Source: FEB-22 sp003105195
GTDB lineage: Bacteria; Pseudomonadota; Alphaproteobacteria; Rhizobiales; Xanthobacteraceae
Assembly: GCA_027493405.1 (NCBI GenBank)
Contig: JAOSKV010000048.1
Span: 124,001-188,000, forward strand
Length of the DNA: 64,000 bases
Reading direction: 5' to 3'
Part shown: positions 61,419 to 64,000 of the stretch, one piece after another
Layout: each line of letters begins with the position of its first letter
Position numbering within the stretch: position 1 is the stretch's first letter
Made by a program: the position numbers and the translations under genes
The notes under the pieces: model-generated
The model's input: only the letters and a program-made list of their open reading frames with translations
Databases searched by the model: none
What the model was told of the DNA's origin: nothing

Positions 61419-62254
61419 CGACCCGCATCGACAGGCGCTTCGCGACGCTGCGCGCCGAAAGCCGTGCCGGCCTCGTCACCTTCCTCACGGCCGGCGACCC
61501 CGATGCCGAGACCTCGCTCGCGATCCTGCGCGCCCTGCCGCAGGCGGGCGCCGACGTGGTCGAGCTCGGCATGCCGTTCACGGATCCGATGGCCGACGGC
61601 CCGGCGATCCAGGCCTCCTCGCAGCGCGCGCTCAAGGCCGGCCAGACCCTGCGCAAGACGCTCGCCATGGTGCGGACCTTCCGCGCCGGCGACGATGCGA
61701 CGCCGATCGTGCTCATGGGCTACTACAACCCGATCTACATCTATGGCGTCGACCGCTTCCTCACGGATGCCCGGGAGGCCGGCGTCGACGGCCTGATCGT
61801 GGTCGACCTGCCGCCCGAGGAGGACGAGGAGCTGTGCCTTCCGGCCCTGAAGGCGGGCCTGAACTTCATCCGCCTCGCGACGCCGACGACGGACGACAGG
61901 CGCCTGCCGGCGGTGCTCGCGAACACCTCGGGCTTCGTCTACTACGTCTCGATCACCGGCATCACGGGCAGCGCCGCGCCCGATACCGGAAAGGTGACCG
62001 GCGCCGTTGCGCGCATCAAGCGCCACACCGCGCTGCCGGTCTGCGTCGGCTTCGGCGTGCGCACCGCCGAGCATGCGCGCGCCATCGCAGAGGGCGCGGA
62101 CGGCGTCGTGGTCGGCTCGGCCCTGGTCGATGCGGTGCGCGCGAGCCTCGACGACGAAGGCCGGGCGACGCGCGCGACCGTCACGGCGGTGACCGGCCTG
62201 GTGAGCGCGCTTGCGGCCGGCGTGCGCGGCGCGCGGCGCGTCGCGGCGGAGTGA
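61415..62254 (+). CDS. trpA: tryptophan synthase alpha chain
   Basis: A 279-residue (beta/alpha)8 enzyme that cleaves indole-3-glycerol phosphate. The catalytic Glu is in VELGMPFTDPMADGPAIQ, with the catalytic Asp in DPMADG; the phosphate loop is GFGVRTAEHARAI and VVGSALVDAV. FVYYVSITGITGSA is a family signature. The start overlaps the small ORF by ATGA. The spacing to TrpB is interrupted only by that ORF, so the usual substrate channel is expected. Confidence 0.96.
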   Translation: MTTRIDRRFATLRAESRAGLVTFLTAGDPDAETSLAILRALPQAGADVVELGMPFTDPMADGPAIQASSQRALKAGQTLRKTLAMVRTFRAGDDATPIVLMGYYNPIYIYGVDRFLTDAREAGVDGLIVVDLPPEEDEELCLPALKAGLNFIRLATPTTDDRRLPAVLANTSGFVYYVSITGITGSAAPDTGKVTGAVARIKRHTALPVCVGFGVRTAEHARAIAEGADGVVVGSALVDAVRASLDDEGRATRATVTAVTGLVSALAAGVRGARRVAAE

Positions 62255-62354
62255 CCAAGCGCTTTCCGCGCCGCCATGGCGGGAGCGGGCGAGCGACCCT
62301 ACATGATCGATGCCGCCGGCCTCGCGCCGGCCCGATCGAACCAGGAAGACGCTC

Positions 62355-63257
62355 ATGGCCGATCCCATGAACTGGATCTCCAACGTCGTGCGGCCGAAGA
62401 TCCGCTCGTTCCTCAAGCGGGAGGTGCCGGAGAACGCCTGGATCAAGTGCCCCGAGACCGGCCAGCTCGTCTACTACAAGGACGTCGAGGCCAACCAGTT
62501 CGTCATCCCGAGCTCGAACTACCACATGCGCATGAGCGCGACCGCGCGCCTCAAGTCGCTGTTCGACGGCGGCGAGTACGAGGAGATCGTGATCCCCGAC
62601 GCGCCGGTCGATCCGCTGCGATTCCGCGACGAGCGCCGCTACACCGACCGCCTCAAGGACGCGCGCACCAAGACCGGCATGCAGGACGCCGTGAAGGTCG
62701 CGGTGGGACGGCTGGACGGCCTCGCCGCGACGGCCGGCGTGCAGGACTTCGACTTCATGGGCGGCTCCCTCGGCATGGCGGCGGGCGAGGCCGTGATCAC
62801 CGGGCTCGAGACCGCGGCCGCGCGCGCCACGCCCTTCATCATGTTCGCGGCCTCGGGCGGCGCGCGCATGCAGGAGGGCATCCTCTCGCTGATGCAGATG
62901 CCGCGCACCACCGTCGCGGTGCAGCGCCTGCGCGAGGCGAGGCAGCCCTATATCGTGGTGCTGACCAATCCGACCACCGGCGGCGTCACGGCCTCCTATG
63001 CGATGCTCGGCGACGTGCACATCGCCGAGCCGGGCGCGCTGATCGGCTTCGCGGGCCCGCGCGTGATCGAGCAGACCATTCGCGAGAAGCTCCCGGAAGG
63101 CTTCCAGCGCGCCGAATACCTGAAGGATCACGGCATGGTCGACATGGTGGTGCATCGCCACCAGCTGCGGGAGACGCTGGCGCGCCTGTGCCGCCTGCTC
63201 ACCCGCGCGCCCGCCGTGGCGCAGGAGGAAGCGCCGCCGGCTCCGGCCGCCGCGTGA
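62355..63257 (+). CDS. accD: acetyl-CoA carboxylase carboxyltransferase subunit beta
   Basis: A 300-residue carboxyltransferase beta chain of fatty-acid synthesis; with AccA it moves CO2 from biotin to acetyl-CoA. Domain blocks: GSLGMAAGEAVITGLETA, SGGARMQEGILSLMQM, LTNPTTGGVTASYAMLGD and GFAGPRVIEQTIREKLPEGFQ. The N-terminal zinc ribbon is degenerate: only one Cys (IKCPETGQLVYYKD) is present where other phyla have four, as is usual in Rhizobiales. ATG 62355 is chosen by alignment. Followed by folC, the conserved order. Confidence 0.96.
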   Translation: MADPMNWISNVVRPKIRSFLKREVPENAWIKCPETGQLVYYKDVEANQFVIPSSNYHMRMSATARLKSLFDGGEYEEIVIPDAPVDPLRFRDERRYTDRLKDARTKTGMQDAVKVAVGRLDGLAATAGVQDFDFMGGSLGMAAGEAVITGLETAAARATPFIMFAASGGARMQEGILSLMQMPRTTVAVQRLREARQPYIVVLTNPTTGGVTASYAMLGDVHIAEPGALIGFAGPRVIEQTIREKLPEGFQRAEYLKDHGMVDMVVHRHQLRETLARLCRLLTRAPAVAQEEAPPAPAAA

Positions 63258-63279
63258 GCCCGGGAGCAGCCACACCCTC

Positions 63280-64000
63280 ATGACTCCGGTCGATGCCATC
63301 CTGGCGCGGCTTCTCGCGCTGCATCCCAAGCGGATCGATCTCTCTCTCGACCGCGTGTGGCGCATCCTCGACCGGCTCGGCCACCCGGAGCGCCGCATCC
63401 CGCCCGTCATCCACGTGGCCGGCACCAACGGCAAGGGATCGACCATCGCGTTCATGCGCGCGATCCTCGAGGCCGCCGGACAGAGAGTCCACGTCTACAC
63501 CTCGCCCAACCTGGTCCGCCTCAACGAGCGCTTCCGCCTCGGCGGCACCGGCGCGCTCGCCTCCGACGACGAGATCGCCGACGTGCTCGCCGAATGCGAG
63601 GCCGCCAACGGCGACGCGCCCATCACGGTGTTCGAGATCGAGACCGCCGCGGCCTTCGTGCTGTTCGCGCGCAACGCGGCCGACGTGACCCTGCTCGAGG
63701 TGGGACTCGGCGGGCGCCTCGACGCCACCAACGTGATCGAGCGTCCGCTCGCCAGCGTGATCACGCCGGTCTCGATGGACCACATGGAGTATCTCGGCGA
63801 CACCCTGGCGAAGATCGCCGCCGAGAAGGCCGGCATCATCAAGCGCGGGGTGCCCGTGATCGTCTCGCCCCAGGCCGACGAGGCGCTCGCCCCCATCGAG
63901 CGGCAGGCCGACCGCCTGCGCGCGCCGCTCCATGTGGCCGGCCAGCAGTGGAGCGTGATGCCGGAGCGCGGACGCCTGGTCTATCAGGACGAGGCCGGCC
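63280..64000 (+). CDS. folC: folylpolyglutamate synthase/dihydrofolate synthase, 3' truncated by window edge
   Basis: The ATP-dependent ligase that adds Glu to dihydropteroate and to folates. The visible 240 residues include HVAGTNGKGSTIAFMRA (P-loop), YTSPNLVRLNERF, the Mg2+-binding ITVFEIETAAAFVLF, and GLGGRLDATNVIERP with the MDHMEYLGDTL block. The C-terminal Glu-binding domain lies outside the window. Start ATG 63280 is 22 bases after accD, so the two are cotranscribed. Confidence 0.95.
   Translation, partial: MTPVDAILARLLALHPKRIDLSLDRVWRILDRLGHPERRIPPVIHVAGTNGKGSTIAFMRAILEAAGQRVHVYTSPNLVRLNERFRLGGTGALASDDEIADVLAECEAANGDAPITVFEIETAAAFVLFARNAADVTLLEVGLGGRLDATNVIERPLASVITPVSMDHMEYLGDTLAKIAAEKAGIIKRGVPVIVSPQADEALAPIERQADRLRAPLHVAGQQWSVMPERGRLVYQDEAG

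Overview
This 64 kb window is high-GC (about 70%) chromosomal DNA from an alphaproteobacterium, most likely of the order Hyphomicrobiales (Rhizobiales), perhaps close to Xanthobacteraceae/Nitrobacteraceae. That placement is inference. It rests on the gene orders infC-rpmI-rplT-pheS-pheT, rnd-like/lptC/lptA/lptB/rpoN/hpf/ptsN/DUF1150, and TIGR02300-aroA-cmk-rpsA-sppA-ihfB-lapA-trpFBA-accD-folC. It also rests on an AccD that lacks most zinc-ribbon cysteines and on lineage-typical small families (DUF1150, DUF2277, TIGR02300, a complex I NDUFA9-like protein). Nearly all of it is core genome; there is no prophage, transposase, CRISPR array or defence island.

Layout. 1-5.7 kb: end of dapB, a YjbR-like protein, gpmI, an AraC-type/alkyltransferase fusion, a DUF2244 protein, nth and an EI24/CysZ-like membrane protein. 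5.7-9.1 kb: two small paralogous unknown proteins divergent from a triple-PAS hybrid histidine kinase that is frameshifted twice. 9.1-12.2 kb: a NEW3-domain protein plus ABC-2 transporter operon. 12.4-18.4 kb: single genes for a TIM-barrel epimerase, DUF2277, a methyltransferase, two membrane or envelope proteins, a Tat-exported flavin oxidase and a PP-loop ATPase. 18.4-23.6 kb: the infC-rpmI-rplT-pheST translation cluster. 23.7-33.8 kb: two tandem glycosyltransferases, an alpha/beta hydrolase, the GST-queG-SDR operon, uppP, a GNAT, a lactate-dehydrogenase-like flavoenzyme and the NDUFA9-like protein.

33.9-35.5 kb: tRNA-Leu(CAG), a striking AT-rich stretch, and a Lys/Gly/Phe-rich secreted protein. 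35.7-42.8 kb: RNase D-like exonuclease, the LPS-export genes lptC-lptA-lptB, rpoN, hpf, ptsN, then DUF1150 and a small heat-shock gene behind a ROSE-like RNA thermometer. 43-51.4 kb: an accessory metabolic group (cyclase, orphan UgpB-like binding protein, ketopantoate-reductase-like and mandelate-racemase-like enzymes, a methyltransferase), a damaged TPR-methyltransferase gene and tRNA-Ala(GGC). 51.5-64 kb: the aroA-cmk-rpsA-sppA-ihfB-lapA run, an ornithine-cyclodeaminase-like gene, trpF-trpB-small ORF-trpA, accD and the start of folC.

Sequence quality matters here. Long pure-G runs (25, 17 and 10 bases) and single-base indels break or distort five genes: the kinase, the GNAT, the Lys/Gly/Phe-rich protein, the cyclase leader and the TPR-methyltransferase. 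Most of this looks like sequencing or assembly damage rather than biology. I did not find an unmistakably new system. The best leads are the ROSE-like thermometer, a 97-bp double-palindrome repeat present twice, a small gene overlapped at both ends between trpB and trpA, the paired small proteins beside the PAS kinase, the AT-rich island with its repeat-rich secreted protein, and the NEW3-ABC operon.
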